This document shows, one piece after another, positions 48,969-61,327 of a DNA stretch of 64,000 nt (position 1 is the stretch's first letter; each line of letters starts with the position of its first letter). The DNA comes from Callaeas wilsoni. Lineage: Eukaryota > Chordata > Aves > Passeriformes > Callaeidae. The stretch covers positions 1 through 64,000 of the forward strand of contig VWPU01003030.1 of NCBI GenBank assembly GCA_013398955.1, written 5' to 3'. Under the pieces are notes generated by a model. It did no database searches. It was not told the DNA's origin and worked only from the letters and a program-made list of their open reading frames with translations. The position numbers and the translations under genes were made by a program.

Positions 48969-50714
48969 GTAAAGTGTCACCTGGTTCAGGTTAGGTGTCA
49001 TTCTTTGTCAGCTTTTTAAAGACATCTCAAAAGCAAATTGGTGTCTATTTAATCCATCCTCACACAGCTTCTACTTCACTCAACCCGTTTGTATTTTGAA
49101 GTTGAAAACAGACCAATTTCTTACGAATTCTTTGTATAATTCAAAGTACGGTACCTGTTTGGGCTCCTCTGATGATCCATCTGTATTATCATCTATTTTG
49201 TAGGGCAAGTCTCTTTGTGATTTTGTTGTTTACAATTTTACAGTGTTCGCTTAGTTTGAAAATCTTTCATTTTGCATTCTCTGAGTGTCCTAACCTTTAA
49301 ATGTTTTAATATCTGGCTCCTAAGACAGGAGTTTTATTAGTCACAGGCACATTGCTGTAATTGTCTCTGTTTTGTGGGTGGAAAGAAATAAAAATGGTTT
49401 TCACTGATTCTTTAAACAATTGACCTGGAGTTTGCAGAGGGTTAAGATCCATTTGGGTTCACTGGAACAACTGAGAGCAGCAAGAAGAGAGCACAAGCCA
49501 TGCATGGTGAGACATAAAAATTCTATTTACAGGAGTGTGAGTTGGCCCTCTTCTTTCTGAGTGGCCAAGTGGTTGGTGAGAAGCACAAGACATCCAAACA
49601 AACCATTTAGCAAGGATTTGTACCACAACAGATCATGAGTCTGCTGGATGACACATTTCTGTGCAGAAAGTTCTTATTGGAGTGTTTTTCGCTTGCTAAT
49701 TTGAAAGGCTGAGCACTTGGACATGACTTTAATGGAACCACATCAGCCGCAGAGGAACAGCGTAATTACAACTAATTCCATCCAAAATACCCCTAAAACG
49801 AAACCAAATTCCTTGGTTATTCTTTAAAAGGCAGTTAGGACACCTGCTGTTTAGGAGGTCTCTTCTTACTCCAAGAAAATGCTGTTTACGTTGTTGGAGG
49901 GTGGGGAATCTCTTGGTTCAGTGCCTCATGCAGCCTGTGGAGATCATTGGCAAAGGCTGCTGGGAATGGCAGGAGTTAGAGAACTCCAGAGAAGAAAAAT
50001 CCCCGAAAAGCTGTTAAACAGTAAATACAACTTCCAGCAGATGCCTTTTGTGCAGGTAACTGCAAGTGAGAGATCTGTGAGGCATTTCCACAGTGTCTTT
50101 GTGCTGTTGCACTGGGAAACATCTGAAGCACCATCAAAGAAAGGAACCCAGATGTGGTTTCGGCCAGATCCAGCATGGCTGTTCTCAGATTTAATTGGAA
50201 TACTGAGATGGGAACCTTAATGGGAGCCTCCTGATGACCTGGAGTGAACCAAGCCCACTTCAGCCCTTGCCTTGCTGTGTGACTCCCAAAACCTCCTTGG
50301 CAGTCAGATGAATTGGTACAACCTCATTGTCTCCCACTGGAAACATTTCCAACATTGGGGAATATTTATTCTGCAATTTTTAAGCTGTCTTGGCCTATGC
50401 TATGACTGTGAGGCCAAAGCATTAAACTCAGTGCCTAAAAATTTACTGTGGTGGTTTAAAGAACATTTGAAATGTTCTTTGGTTGTCAGTCAGAGCTTGG
50501 GGATCACTTCTGGACTGTCTGACATGGGAGTCTAGGGAAAAATGGAAATAACTCAGCAGAGTTTGGGTCTCTGTTACGCCTCGGGCCTGCAAAGTGAATT
50601 TGGTAATTCTGGATCAGACATTTTACAGCCATTGTAGGGAATTCTTGCTGGAATTTTGGTGCAACCTCAAAAGCTCATTGTATTGTCACTGGATTGGTTT
50701 ACTGAGAAACGTGG
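48969..50714. other. Unique sequence, no gene seen
   Basis: AT-rich up to about 49850. One 113-codon open frame (49879-50220, +) shows no domain. No repeats recognised. Confidence 0.5.
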
Positions 50715-51073
50715 GGAGAGGAGGCTCAGGGATGACCTTATTGTAGCCTTCCAGTGGCCAGAGGGGCTCCAGGAGAGCTGGAGAGGGACTTGGGACAAGG
50801 AATGGAGGGACAGGACACAGGGAATGGCTGCCTACTGCCAGAGGGCAGGGATAGATGGGATATTGGGAAGAAATCCCTGGCTGTGAGGGTGGGGAGACCC
50901 TGGCACAGGGTGCCCAGAGAAGCTGTGGCTGCCCCTGGATCCCTGGAAGTGTCCAAGGCCAGGCTGGACGGGGCTTGGAGAAACCTGGGATAGTGGAATG
51001 TGTCACGTTAGAACAAGATGAGCTTTGCGGTCCTTCCAACCCAAACTATTCCATGATTCTATGATTTTATGAT
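50715..51073 (+). mobile_element. CR1: CR1 3' tail, long copy
   Basis: From 'GAGGAGGCTCAGGGATGACC' through 'GGAGAGCTGGAGAGGGACTT' to 'CCATGATTCTATGATTTTAT'. The 'CCCTGCCCATGGCAGGGGG' segment is replaced by 'CACGTTAG', an internal deletion of about 20 bp. Confidence 0.94.
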
Positions 51074-52053
51074 CTCTCTCACAATTAGGTGAATAACACT
51101 TTGAAATAGTTGTATAAGAATGTCTTGAAATTATATAGCTCTCAAATAATTCAAGTTAATGTTATGCAAGATTTCAGTTCCATTGACATTAGCGAGAAAA
51201 ACAAACTTATTAAAAGGAAAAGGGTAAATTCACAAAGGAAAACAATTTTCAACTGGAAATTGCAAAAAGAACTCAGAGTAGAAGTAGAGACATAGGTATT
51301 AAAGAGATGTATTTTAAAAATATGCCTAAGTGTCATTTTTAGGGTCATAATCCAATAAAGAATCCTGAAAACCCTACATAACCTTTCAAAACAAAGCAGA
51401 ATTTGTGATTAGAGAGCTGCCAGTTTTCCAGTCTGTGCTGAGTGAACTTTTTGTTTCACTGCAGTGATCCTGTGGTAAATATTTCCTCTGAGCACTGGAG
51501 TTACAAGTTTACAAGAAATTAATGACAAGAGTTGAGCTGTGAGACATTTCAAGTGCTTTACAAAAAAAAAGGGACAGAATGCAAACTCATCTTAGAATCC
51601 ACAGCACTTAATAAAAGCAGCAAATGAAGTGCTAACACAGCCAGAGGGAAAATTGTTACATCACTTGTTTCCTGAGAAATGGGAGTTTCAGCCACAATTA
51701 AGGCAGCCCTCCCACACTTGTGACAATGCTATTGATGAGCCAATCAATGATAACTAACTACAACCTCTAAATTACAGAGTTTAAAGCACATTACATTATA
51801 TCAATGGAAACAAACCAATTAAAGGGCTCTAAATGCATACAACTAATCAGGAATTTATTACATGCTAATTGTGACCAAAATTCCAATTAATGTGTGGATA
51901 CATTACATTATATCCAAGAATTTAAAAAATGTGAAGTAATCATGATCATCATGATCTTATAAAATGAACTCTGAAACCTGCTATCAAGAAATAATGGTAA
52001 TTTTATGTCATTTGTCCATATGTTCTTGTTAGAGATAGGGACTTTATCTTTTT
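51074..52053. promoter_or_regulatory. Repeat-poor homeodomain-site cluster
   Basis: Bases 51690-51960 carry many TAAT/ATTA cores (GCTAATTG, CCAATTAA twice, CTAATCAG), a CCAATCAATGATAAC box, and a 15-bp direct repeat ACATTACATTATATC at 51788-51802 and 51900-51914. AT-richness raises the chance of such motifs, so regulatory function is only a suggestion. The rest of the interval has no recognisable content. Confidence 0.3.
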
Positions 52054-52132
52054 ATGTGTGTGAATATAATGTGTGTATATATATATATAATGTGTGTATA
52101 TAATATATGTGTGTATATATATATTTATATAT
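52054..52132. repeat. (GT/AT)n microsatellite, left part
   Basis: Compound GTGTGT and ATATAT dinucleotide tract that stops exactly where CR1 sequence begins and resumes after it. Confidence 0.9.
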
Positions 52133-52293
52133 GCCCTGAGAAGCTGTGGCTGCCCCATCCCTGGAAGTGTCCAAGGCCAGGTTGGACGGGGCTTGGAGCA
52201 ACCTGGGATAGTGGAAGGTGTCCTTGCCCATGGCAGGGGGTTGGAATTAGGTTATGTTTTAGGTCCTTTCCAACCCAAACCATTCTGTGATTC
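52133..52293 (+). mobile_element. CR1: CR1 3' tail inside a microsatellite
   Basis: Starts 'GCCCTGAGAAGCTGTGGCTG' and ends 'CCATTCTGTGATTC'. Both sides are AT/GT dinucleotide repeat (left 52054-52132, right 52294-52328). Confidence 0.94.
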
Positions 52294-52328
52294 ATTATGT
52301 GTATATATATAAAAATATATATATGTAA
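52294..52328. repeat. (AT/GT)n microsatellite, right part
   Basis: Continuation of the dinucleotide tract after the CR1 copy. Confidence 0.88.
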
Positions 52329-53146
52329 TACCTGGCTTAGTGTGTCCCAGTCCTAGGGTGGCCTCAAGGTGATACTGCCAAATCTACCTCTTTTTTTTAA
52401 AAATGCTGTTTCTATCATCTCATTTTTAAGATATGATTGAATATTTTAATATTCCTTAGGAAAACAGAAGTGCTGGAGAGGATTAGGTGGCGACTGACAA
52501 ACAGCTGGCAACAGGATAAATGTGTTTGTGTAGGGCCTGTTCTCTGAGCAAAGTAAGATTTGTGTGCTGAATTATTATTTGAAGAGTGCCAACAAATCAT
52601 AATTTCCTCTTTGGAAAATGATTGGATAATAATAAGAATTTGTATCAGTGTCCCTTTTATTTTACCTGTAAACTATGGTGAATGTCTTTAAGAAGACAAA
52701 AGAGAGTTAAGTACGGAGCTCTCAAGAATAAATGGAAATTGGACACTTTACAAACCTCTTTCTGAAGTGATTAGTGTAAAAATGAACAGTAACAGCATAA
52801 TAGCAACTGGATCCCTACAGGAATAGGTGGGGGAAGAATTGCCAAAAATCTGAACAGCGGCCGAGATAAAACTGCACCACAGGGGTTGGGCTCAGCTCAG
52901 GGTTAATACACCTGAATTTAGAGGTGTTTAAATGCAGTTTTATCTAAGCTCCCGTTGCAGTTGCTGTTGGCGGCTCTTGGCCCTGCAGTGACATGTGAGG
53001 GGTGTCCCTGTCCTGCTCCTGGGCAAGGAATGCTTTCCCTGCCTCCTGCTGGGACTGCTGGGGGTACAAAGACGGAGGTGGACACGGATCTGTGCAACCA
53101 AGCAGTTCTTCTGTCTCATTAACAAATTTCATTTGAATAAGTTTTG
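52329..53146. other. Unique sequence, no gene seen
   Basis: AT-rich, then GC-richer after 52850. Nothing recognised. Confidence 0.5.
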
Positions 53147-53260
53147 GTGGGACTTGGAGCAACCTGGTGCTGTGGGAGGTGTCCCTGCCCATAGCAGGGC
53201 GTGGAACGAGATCAGCTTCAAGGTCCCGTCCAGCCCAAAACTTCCTATGAGTCTGTGACA
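53147..53260 (+). mobile_element. CR1: CR1 3' tip
   Basis: 'GGGACTTGGAGCAACCTGGT', 'CCCTGCCCATAGCAGGGCGT' and 'CTTCCTATGAGTCTGTGA'. Confidence 0.9.
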
Positions 53261-53542
53261 TAATCCAGAATTTTCCTGTTGAGCAAAGGAAACTGGGTAA
53301 AACAGATCCTTTGGTTTAAACCCAACCATATCTATTTGGGACACCTCTAGGAAAACATAAAGCAGGAAAAAGCTGAACTTTATCCAAGAGTTTTGGGACT
53401 GGGATGCTCTCAGCAGATGTGAAAAATCCTGCTGCCTAACAGGATTTTAAATGATCTTCCTCTGCTTTCTAAGGGATTCCCTTGATCACCAAGCAGTGAA
53501 GAAAACACTTTTTTTTTTTAGGTAATACCTTTGACCTTTAAT

Positions 53543-53591
53543 GGTTGGACTCAATGATCTCAGAGGTCTTTTCCAACTTCAATTATTCCAT
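53543..53591 (+). mobile_element. CR1: CR1 3' tip, minimal
   Basis: 'GGTTGGACTCAATGATCTCA' and 'GAGGTCTTTTCCAACTTCAA' match the last 50 bp of an older CR1 subfamily. Confidence 0.7.
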
Positions 53592-54557
53592 AGCCTTTTA
53601 TCCGTTTCATAAATAATAAATAAACATTCACTGCAGCAGGGAAGTGAACCCAAACATCCCATTTCCAGAGGACACTCCAGGTGTCCTAAACTGGCTTTGA
53701 GTTGTTCTTAATCCACTGCAACTAGAGTTTGATGGTAGAAGAGATTATCACTGGATGATCTAAAATACAATTTTCAGTGAGCGCACTCATGAGAATTTGC
53801 AGATAAATTTTAGGAACCTGGAAGCAAGCAGGAAAAAAAAGGGATTGAGGTGTTAAAGCTATACAGGAAGGTGAAATGACAGCTAAAGTGCAAGTAAACT
53901 GTGTGAGGTGTACAGAAAATACATAAAGCGCTGGAAATTGTCTTACTAAATGATAGTGGGATTTTGCAGGTTCGGAATTCACGGTTGCAGGAGCTGAGGA
54001 ATTTCGTAGAGTAAGCAATGTGATCCTATTAAAAATGTCAGACACCTCGGATAAGGTCATTATTCTGCCCTACTTGCCTGGTTTGAGTGCTGTGTTCTAT
54101 TTTGGACATCCCTTTAAAAATAGCACAAACAAACTGGGTTGGCTCTGTATGTAATCAACCAATACACTGAATTTTGCAGAACAAAATTTCTGTAGAGATT
54201 TCAACAGGGTTCAAAGGCTTTCCCCTCAGTGAATAAGCTGAGGGAAGCTGAGGGAAGCTGAGGGACCACAATCATCAAAGAAGGGAATTTTTCCACTCAT
54301 TTAACAACAGAGCAGTAGATTCAGCACTTCGCATTTCTCTTGGAAATCCTGAACAGTGTTAAGGATCATTTCAAGATATAAAGTTCAATTTTATGTGTCA
54401 GGTTTCTTTCACAAGAAGCTGGAGCTGAGCAAAGCACACCAGAAATGGAACAAATTCTGGTGGAGGAGAAATGCAGTTTTCTTCTTGCATTTTAAAGACT
54501 AACAAGGTGAGAGATGTTCTTTACAGAACTGAAGATAATAAATCAAGATTGAAAAGA
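53592..54557. other. Unique sequence, no gene seen
   Basis: A 10-bp tandem AGCTGAGGGA occurs three times at 54236-54265. Nothing else is recognised. Confidence 0.5.
54236..54265. repeat. Three-copy 10-bp tandem repeat
   Basis: Three exact units of AGCTGAGGGA. Confidence 0.95.
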
Positions 54558-54898
54558 ATGACCTTCCAGTGCCTCAAGGGGCTCCAGGAGAGCTGGAGAG
54601 GGATGTGGGACAAGGGGTGGAGGGACAGGACCCAGGGAATGGCTTCCCACTGCCAGAGGGCAGGGACAGATGGGATATTGGGAAGGAATTGTTGGCTGTG
54701 AGGGTGGTGAGGCCCTGGCACAGGATTCCCAGAGAAGCTGTGGCTGCCCCTGGATCCCTGGAAGTGTCCAAGGCCAGGCTGGACAGGGCTTGGAGCAACC
54801 CTGGGATAGTGGGAGGTGTCCCTGCCCATGGCAGCGGGTGGAATGGGATGATCTTGAAGGTCCCTTCCCACCCAGACCATTCTGTGATTCCATGATTT
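54558..54898 (+). mobile_element. CR1: CR1 3' tail, long copy
   Basis: From 'ATGACCTTCCAGTGCCTCAA' to 'CCATTCTGTGATTCCATGAT' with nearly every CR1 landmark intact. With 50715 and 61328 it is one of the best-preserved copies. Confidence 0.95.
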
Positions 54899-56138
54899 TG
54901 CTTCCCCTCAAGAAAGACATTTATATAGAAAGTTTACTAACAAATGTTGAATCAGAACAGTTTTTGCAGCAGGATCACGTGACAGGACTTTTGCACGCAT
55001 TGCAGTTTTTCAAGAGCAAAAGAGCAGCTCTTGAGCCCTTGGAGAGGACAATGATGGCTTTGGACAGCCAACCCAGCAATCAGTGTCCTGTAGCCATAAA
55101 TACTGGAGCATGAAACTTGAGCTTGGGATCTTTCTGGTGTGTAAAGTTCCAGGAAGGAGTAATTAAAAAAAAAAAAAAAGAAAGTGAGGGAAGAGAAGTA
55201 AATAAACCAGTGGCTATTCAGATGGCGTAAAAAGAGATTGAAGACAGCAGTGAGGGTATCTTTGCAAAACTGAAATTAGGTTGTGCCTTCCAGCTAAGTG
55301 ATGAGGTTAAATGCACATTTACAAGGTTACGCAGAATCCATGAAGAAAAGGCAGGGTTTTCTTCCTTGTTTATGGAAATACAACTCTAAATAGTCTCCTG
55401 TGTGAGGGAGAAGCTCTGGAGGAGTTCACTTCTGTTTCCTATGGGCGTTGCCCACCGGTCACACAGCCACTGTCAGATAAAACCTTTGGTTTCCACCCTG
55501 GAGCCTGAAGAACCTGTTGGAATACTTGGAAACCTTGGTCATATCCTGAGAACTGTGGAAAAACCACTGACATATTGAAATAAATATTCTTCCTTTTCCC
55601 CCCAAGAGCGAATTGGAATAGCTCTTGCTATACAAATGCCTTTTTATTCCTTACAGATAGAGTTATATTGTCTCAGATTGTGAAAAGAGATGATCCAGGG
55701 AGTTTATGCAGGAAATTCCCATGTCTTGGAGTGAGCAGCAAACAAGTCAGAGCATCCGTGTTAGGAATGTCAGAATTCCTTCTGTGCTAGCTAGAAGGTG
55801 TCTGAGATCCATGGCAAATAATCACAACTGTATTTTAAATTTCTGTCCACGAGAGCAGCAGCGTTTCCAATGGTAACAGAACCCAATGGAAAATAAAACA
55901 TCCACGTGAACGGAACAATTTAAGGATCTGAGTCAGACACAGATTTCTGCTCTGCACGATTTAACACTGCCATAAACAGTTATGTCTATTTTGCACCTCA
56001 ACAGAGATCTCTAAATAAATGCACAAAATAGCCCAGATTGTTTGAGGACACACTCTGGTGGATTTACTTGTCAGGATACTTTTAATCAGATGGTAGTTTT
56101 CATGTATTGATGATCATATTGATTGACCTGCCTGGTAT
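54899..56138. other. Unique sequence, no gene seen
   Basis: An A15 tract lies at 55165-55179. No coding, RNA or repeat signature. Confidence 0.5.
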
Positions 56139-56178
56139 GAGAGGCCTTTTCCAGTGGTTCTATGATTTTATGATTCCA
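56139..56178 (+). mobile_element. CR1: CR1 3' tip, minimal
   Basis: 'GAGGCCTTTTCCAGTGGTTC' followed by 'TATGATTTTATGATTCC' fits the terminal octamers of a CR1 copy. Only 40 bp remain. Confidence 0.6.
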
Positions 56179-56527
56179 TATGCAAATAACCCCATTTGGA
56201 GAAGACTGCCAAATTTTTAATGTAGGAAGCAGCATCCTTTCATTTGAGTCTTTTACTTTTTCATTTGTGTTTTTTAGATTTACTCATTTTTGAGCGAAGG
56301 TGCCATTCTGTGTAAAATGATAAAAAAAGATGGGAGTGCATAACTAAGAATGAGATCTCTGGTATCTGACAGATGATCCCTGGAATTTTCTTCTGGAATT
56401 AAAAGTAAAATAATAAAAAAAAAGTTAATATAGGACTGTAGGCAGAACTGGAAGTATCACTGGATAAACAGAGTTCATCTGTGAAAGGAAAAGAGAACTG
56501 AAATATTGGGAACAATAAAAAGTTCAA
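56179..56527. other. AT-rich spacer
   Basis: Nothing recognised. Confidence 0.55.
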
Positions 56528-56657
56528 GGGTTCAAGGCCAGGTTGGATGGGATTTGGAGCAACCTGGCCTAGTGGAAGCTGTCCCTACCCATGGCAGGGG
56601 GTTGAAATTAGATGAGATTTAAGGCCTTTCCAATCCAAACCATTCCACGATTTGAGG
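56528..56657 (+). mobile_element. CR1: CR1 3' tip
   Basis: 'GGTTCAAGGCCAGGTTGGAT', 'CCTGGCCTAGTGGAAGC' and 'CCAAACCATTCCACGATTTG'. 'CCTAGTGG' instead of 'GATAGTGG' suggests an older subfamily. Confidence 0.9.
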
Positions 56658-57560
56658 ATTTTTCCAAAATTGTGAATGTCTAATACCACCATCGTAATCA
56701 AATCCTAAATAATTCTTGAAGTAAATAGAAATTGGTCCGCTCATTTAAGTATCTGGCATTACAGGAAAGTATTTTTTACTTGATTTGCTTTGCATCTTGT
56801 GAAAATAAAGTAAAATTCTGAACAATGAGTTTTGCTCTTGGTGCTGCAGGAGCATTTCCAGAAAGGCAGCACTGCTCTGATAGAGGGTGATCACTACAAA
56901 GTCTTTTATGTTGTGTGCAATTCATGCAGTAAATCCTGAAGTTTGGACGTCACAGATTCCCAGTGGGATTTAGACAGGTGGACAACTCCGGTTTTATTTG
57001 GTTTCAAGTCAAGGTTTCTGACTGTGAGTTCTGCAAAGGCACAGAGGTCATCTCACATCAATGTGATCTTGCCCAAGGTCAGAGAAATGTCTTAAAAGAA
57101 CCAGAAACATGAACTTGCCACGTACACAATCCCTGCCTGAGTAGATCCCAAACTTCCAAGGTCTTTTTTGCCTGGTATGAACAATGCATTCAGGTTTTTA
57201 ATGGAGCATTGCAGCTTGTTTCTTAGAAAATAATGTTAAAGCAGGGGTCAAACCATCACATTAATTACCTGGAGGTCATTTGGAGAAAATTACTATCAAA
57301 TGTGTTGAAAGAGGTTTTATGTTCTCCCCGAAATTATGATCAGCTGTTTCTATGGAAACTGCAACAGGAGTTCATAAAAGCTCTTTAATGGAGGTTTTCA
57401 AAAGCTTGAACATCCTGAAGTCTCCCAACATCCACGGAAAAAGCACACGGGGAGAGTTTCAGCCCTGCTGCAACTCTGGCTTCAGCCAGAGCTCCACCAG
57501 GCATGGCTGGAGTCCCAGCAATTACAGTTTTATAGGATACAGGGACAAATAGGATAAGAT
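56658..57560. other. Unique sequence, no gene seen
   Basis: AT-rich with no recognised repeats. Confidence 0.5.
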
Positions 57561-57990
57561 AATATTTGAATTGTAATCCTCCCATCGTTCTCCTCCGTCG
57601 GACACCGTCAACCCGAGGAAACGGAGCAGATCTTGGAGGAATAGAGCTATTTAAAAACGAGCATTATTTCAATCTGTAGAACATCCTGGCCCAGGATTTG
57701 ATTCTGCCATTTCCATATTCCATTAACTGCGCTGTTCTGGGGCGCTCAGGCTGGAGCGAGGCTGAACATTCTGTTTTACACACGCTTAACTTCGAGCGTG
57801 TGAATGGTGATATCGACTTCAATGCAGGAAGATAAGAAAATGCTTAAGTGCTTTGCTGGCTTAGAGCCAGATTGCTCAGCTCCCAGCGAGAGAGGGCCCA
57901 AATCAGTGATTAATAATAATGAAAGTGAGAATTTGCATTTTTAAAGATAGTTTATTGATAACTTTTCCGAGATGAACGTTCCTTTTATCT
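57561..57990. promoter_or_regulatory. CpG-enriched candidate regulatory block
   Basis: About 17 CpGs can be counted by hand in roughly 400 bp, against a few in the flanks. A perfect hairpin CACACGCT (57779-57786), TAACTTCG loop, AGCGTGTG (57795-57802) lies in its centre. Octamer ATTTGCAT is at 57931-57938 and a CTTAAGTG-type NK2 homeodomain site near 57843-57850. No open frame spans it. It may be a conserved unmethylated enhancer or a small promoter. The function is inferred. Confidence 0.4.
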
Positions 57991-59090
57991 CCCATGTGCA
58001 CACACAGCCTGTTTCTTCACTGTAAAACATGTTCAAGAGGCGTTCACTCTCCTTTAGTTGAGGACTAATCAACATGAATCTTGCAAAAGGAGGGATAATG
58101 GGATGTTTTATTTCAAAGTACAGCTGTGGTTATTAGAGTGATTTGGGGAAGGTTCAAACTATTGCTGCTTTGCTGACAAACCTGTCAGCTAAATCTTCAA
58201 AGCTCAATAACAGTCCAGGAAAAAAAATTGTTGGTGGAATCACGGTGAAGAAGAGACCATTACATAATTTAATGGAAGTGATAGAAACATCTTGATAGAT
58301 TTTACAGATATGTAGATATTAGTTCTGTATGATTTTTCTGCTCAGACTTCTTAACAACTCCCATTTGTTGAGGGTAATGAAATCCTGTGTGGAATTGAAC
58401 CACAGACTGTTTGCAGATTATGGAATCCTTTATGTTTGTCTGGGTTTGTATTTGCTAATGAACATGTAAGGGATGAAAGTAATAATCAAAGTTTGCTCAT
58501 CAGCATAAAAAGTGGATTTTCGTCCTTTACTAAATGGATGTGGGATGAAAGGAGAGAGAAAATGGAGAGACAGAAAACTAGGAGACATCATACAATGTGT
58601 GTATTAAAAAGTGTGAGTAAACCTGACATATTTAGAGAATTCCCTGCCATTGTACTAAAGGTGTCCCTTGTTTGGCTGCCAAAAGGGTCACAAATGACTC
58701 TGGAACTGGTCAGCCTTTACTGGTGGTTGATGGTGTTTGGGATCCAGAAGAGATCTGAGATCCCACACGAGATAGGTCAAAAATCAGTAGAAATTACATC
58801 ATGTTCTTACTTTTAGACTCAAGTAGGGTTAAATTGAAGTCCATGTTTAAAACCCGCTATCCTCTAGGAGAATCAACCATTTTAGTCATCCACTTAAACT
58901 TCATTCCATCTCCATCTCACTAATTAAAATAAAACCATAGCAAAAGCCCCCCGGTAAATATAAAGACACTCCATAAGAATAAAGGATACCAAATATTTTG
59001 TTTTGTTATGGAGACCCTAATTCTGTTACAGGTTTTTCCTGTTGAAGGTATAAGACCAAAAGAGATACTGAGACCAACAGAATTTCAATT
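57991..59090. other. Unique sequence, no gene seen
   Basis: A 126-codon open frame (58436-58816, +) has no recognisable domain and is not called. Confidence 0.5.
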
Positions 59091-59153
59091 TCATGGAATT
59101 CTGTAATGGTTTGGGTTTGGAGAGACCTCAAAGATCATCCAGTCCCTACCCTT
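59091..59153 (-). mobile_element. CR1: CR1 3' tip
   Basis: The plus strand reads 'CATGGAATTCTGTAATGG', 'TTTGGGTTTGGAGAGACC' and 'AAGATCATCCAGTCCCTACC'. Confidence 0.8.
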
Positions 59154-60303
59154 CTATTGCACAGGTTCAGTTCAAGGAACCTTGGTTGGGTCTGTGTCCG
59201 TAACCCCTCAGCCACACTCAGGTGAAATAACAAATTAATCATCTCTCTCATCTCCATCCCAGCCCAGGTTCTTTGTCAGGGTTAAATTGCTGTGCTATTC
59301 CTAAAACACTTCAAAGGACACCTATTCCTCAAAGCTCTCTTTCATTTGTCACCCAAATAAGGAATTCTTAAAATTCTCTAACCTATTCTCAGTGTATTAT
59401 TTGAAATTCCATCAGTAATATAATAATTAACCTGATGAATTGTTTTCATGGAAGGAATGAAAGTACTTGCAATAAGTATCAATGTGGTGTTAACAAAAAT
59501 AGATTTTTTCTTTTTAAGGAAGCAATTAAACATCAGCAGAGAACCTGAGCTATTATTGTGCTTTCATTTGTCTGATTTCTAGGAACTGTTCATCTGCTCT
59601 GTAAGTAGAAAGGAAACCAGTGTAGTTTAAATCTCAGTAACCTGCTTCAAAATTTGGCTGTCCAACACCCCTATAATGCCATTCCTTGGAGCAGTGCTGA
59701 GGATATTTATTTAATTAAATATCATCTGCTTCCTCATTAATATGTGGTTCTTCTTCGCTGTTTTGTTGTTTCCTTTGTGCAGAAATCAGCCAATAAATTT
59801 GCATCAGCCCTGATGTATTTTCTTCATTAGATGCTTGGGCTGATGAGTCCCCAGGCAGGCCTTAATTTGATTTACAGTGTACAAAGAAGTGAACCTTTTT
59901 ACAAATTAAAACCAAAATGAAACAAACCATAAGACAACAACCTTCACCAAAGCTCTGGGAAGTGCTACTGTTTGTTCTTTTCCTTTGGAAAAATAATGGA
60001 GAGAAACTCCAGTGATGTCATAGCAAACTATTACTGTAAAATTAATTAGAATCATAGAATGGCTTAATTCTAGAGATACGTGTTTGTACTTAATTAATAG
60101 CCCTTACTAAAGCAGGAATTTTCATCATCTTAAACCTGAAGCTTGTTTTTTATTTTCTGTTATAAATTTTATTTGTTTAAAATCTTCCAAGTCAGGTTGT
60201 TGAGATGGGAATTTCCAGGATTTAATGTGGGATACTGACACATGTGAGGGAATAAATGCAAATTACGTGTGTCAGTGGTAATTAATAACAAAGTCCAGCG
60301 CAT
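59154..60303. other. AT-rich unique sequence
   Basis: No gene. 'AGAATCATAGAATGGCTTA' at about 60048-60066 may be a 20-bp remnant of an antisense CR1 tip. Confidence 0.5.
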
Positions 60304-60356
60304 CGTCTCCAGGCTGGACACCCCCAGCTCTCCCAGCCTGTCTCCAGAGCAGAGGA
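60304..60356 (-). mobile_element. CR1: CR1 internal scrap
   Basis: The plus strand reads 'CGTCTCCAGGCTGGACACCC' and 'CAGCTCTCCCAGCCTGTCTC', matching the CR1 segment about 350 bp from the 3' end in antisense. Both ends are missing, so it was reduced after insertion. Confidence 0.8.
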
Positions 60357-61327
60357 TTTTGACAGTTTTTAGATTGATTGAAGAGAGCAATGAGCTTTGA
60401 GGCTTCTGCTTTGAATTCCAGACTTGAGAAATCCAAATGACGGCTTATGGTTTACAGCCAAAGTCCTGCTTTAAAACAGAGCGGCAATTGGAACTCTCAA
60501 ATTAAATTTTTGTAAAGATTTTTATTTTGAATATGGGTAGACATTCCTTTATTTTCTTAAAATATGTCCTGAGAAGGAGCTGAATTAAAATTATGTGGAA
60601 TTTATAAGAATTGAACAGATGGAGACTTTGAAACAGGAAAATTTTCTCTGAGCAGTGGAACTTTTATAGGGAAGGTGGAATGAATCCACGGTGACCAACG
60701 GTCAAGCTCAGTTACTAGTGCATGGATGCCGCAGCTACCACTGAGCTCCTGATGGAAAATCCCTGGGCATTGTTTCCATATTTTCTGCACAATGAATGAT
60801 TGTGGTTTCTAGGAGTGATTTTTAATATTTTCCTCCTTGAGTTTGAAGTTTGGTCAGCAAATACTGACCTTTTGCAAAATATTCCTCCTGTGTTGCCCCT
60901 TTTCCTGGTGGGTGCTGCACTTGACTAAGACCTTCCTGTGTGATTAATTTGTGGGAGTGTTCAATCCCAGTGCCTGAGAATATTCCTGCACAGCAAGTGC
61001 TGCTTAAGCAGAAATTGAGCAGATTCCAGGGTTTTCATCCTGCTGGAATCTCAGCCCAGCTTTCTGCAGGATTGTTTTGGGCTTGGCTCTAGTGTGGGAT
61101 GCCCAAATCCAGAGCAGCACTAACGAGGGTGACTGTGACCCCCAGGAGCCTCTTTGTTCTTCTGTGTCCTTCACCCAGGGAGAGCTCAGGCATTAATGTG
61201 TCACACACTATAAAATAATGCAGAGTGGTACCTGTGGTGAGCGTTTTGCTCCATCACTAATTGCTGTCTGGAGGTTTGTAATGATAGAAATGAGTTTGGC
61301 TGGAGCTTGTTTTGTACATCAATTATG
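60357..61327. other. Unique sequence, no gene seen
   Basis: Nothing recognised. Confidence 0.5.

Noticed and set aside
58436..58816. 126-codon plus-strand open frame
   Set aside because: No domain or codon bias, and no splice or promoter context.
60047..60066. AGAATCATAGAATGG, a possible antisense CR1 tip
   Set aside because: Only about 20 bp, which is too short to assign.
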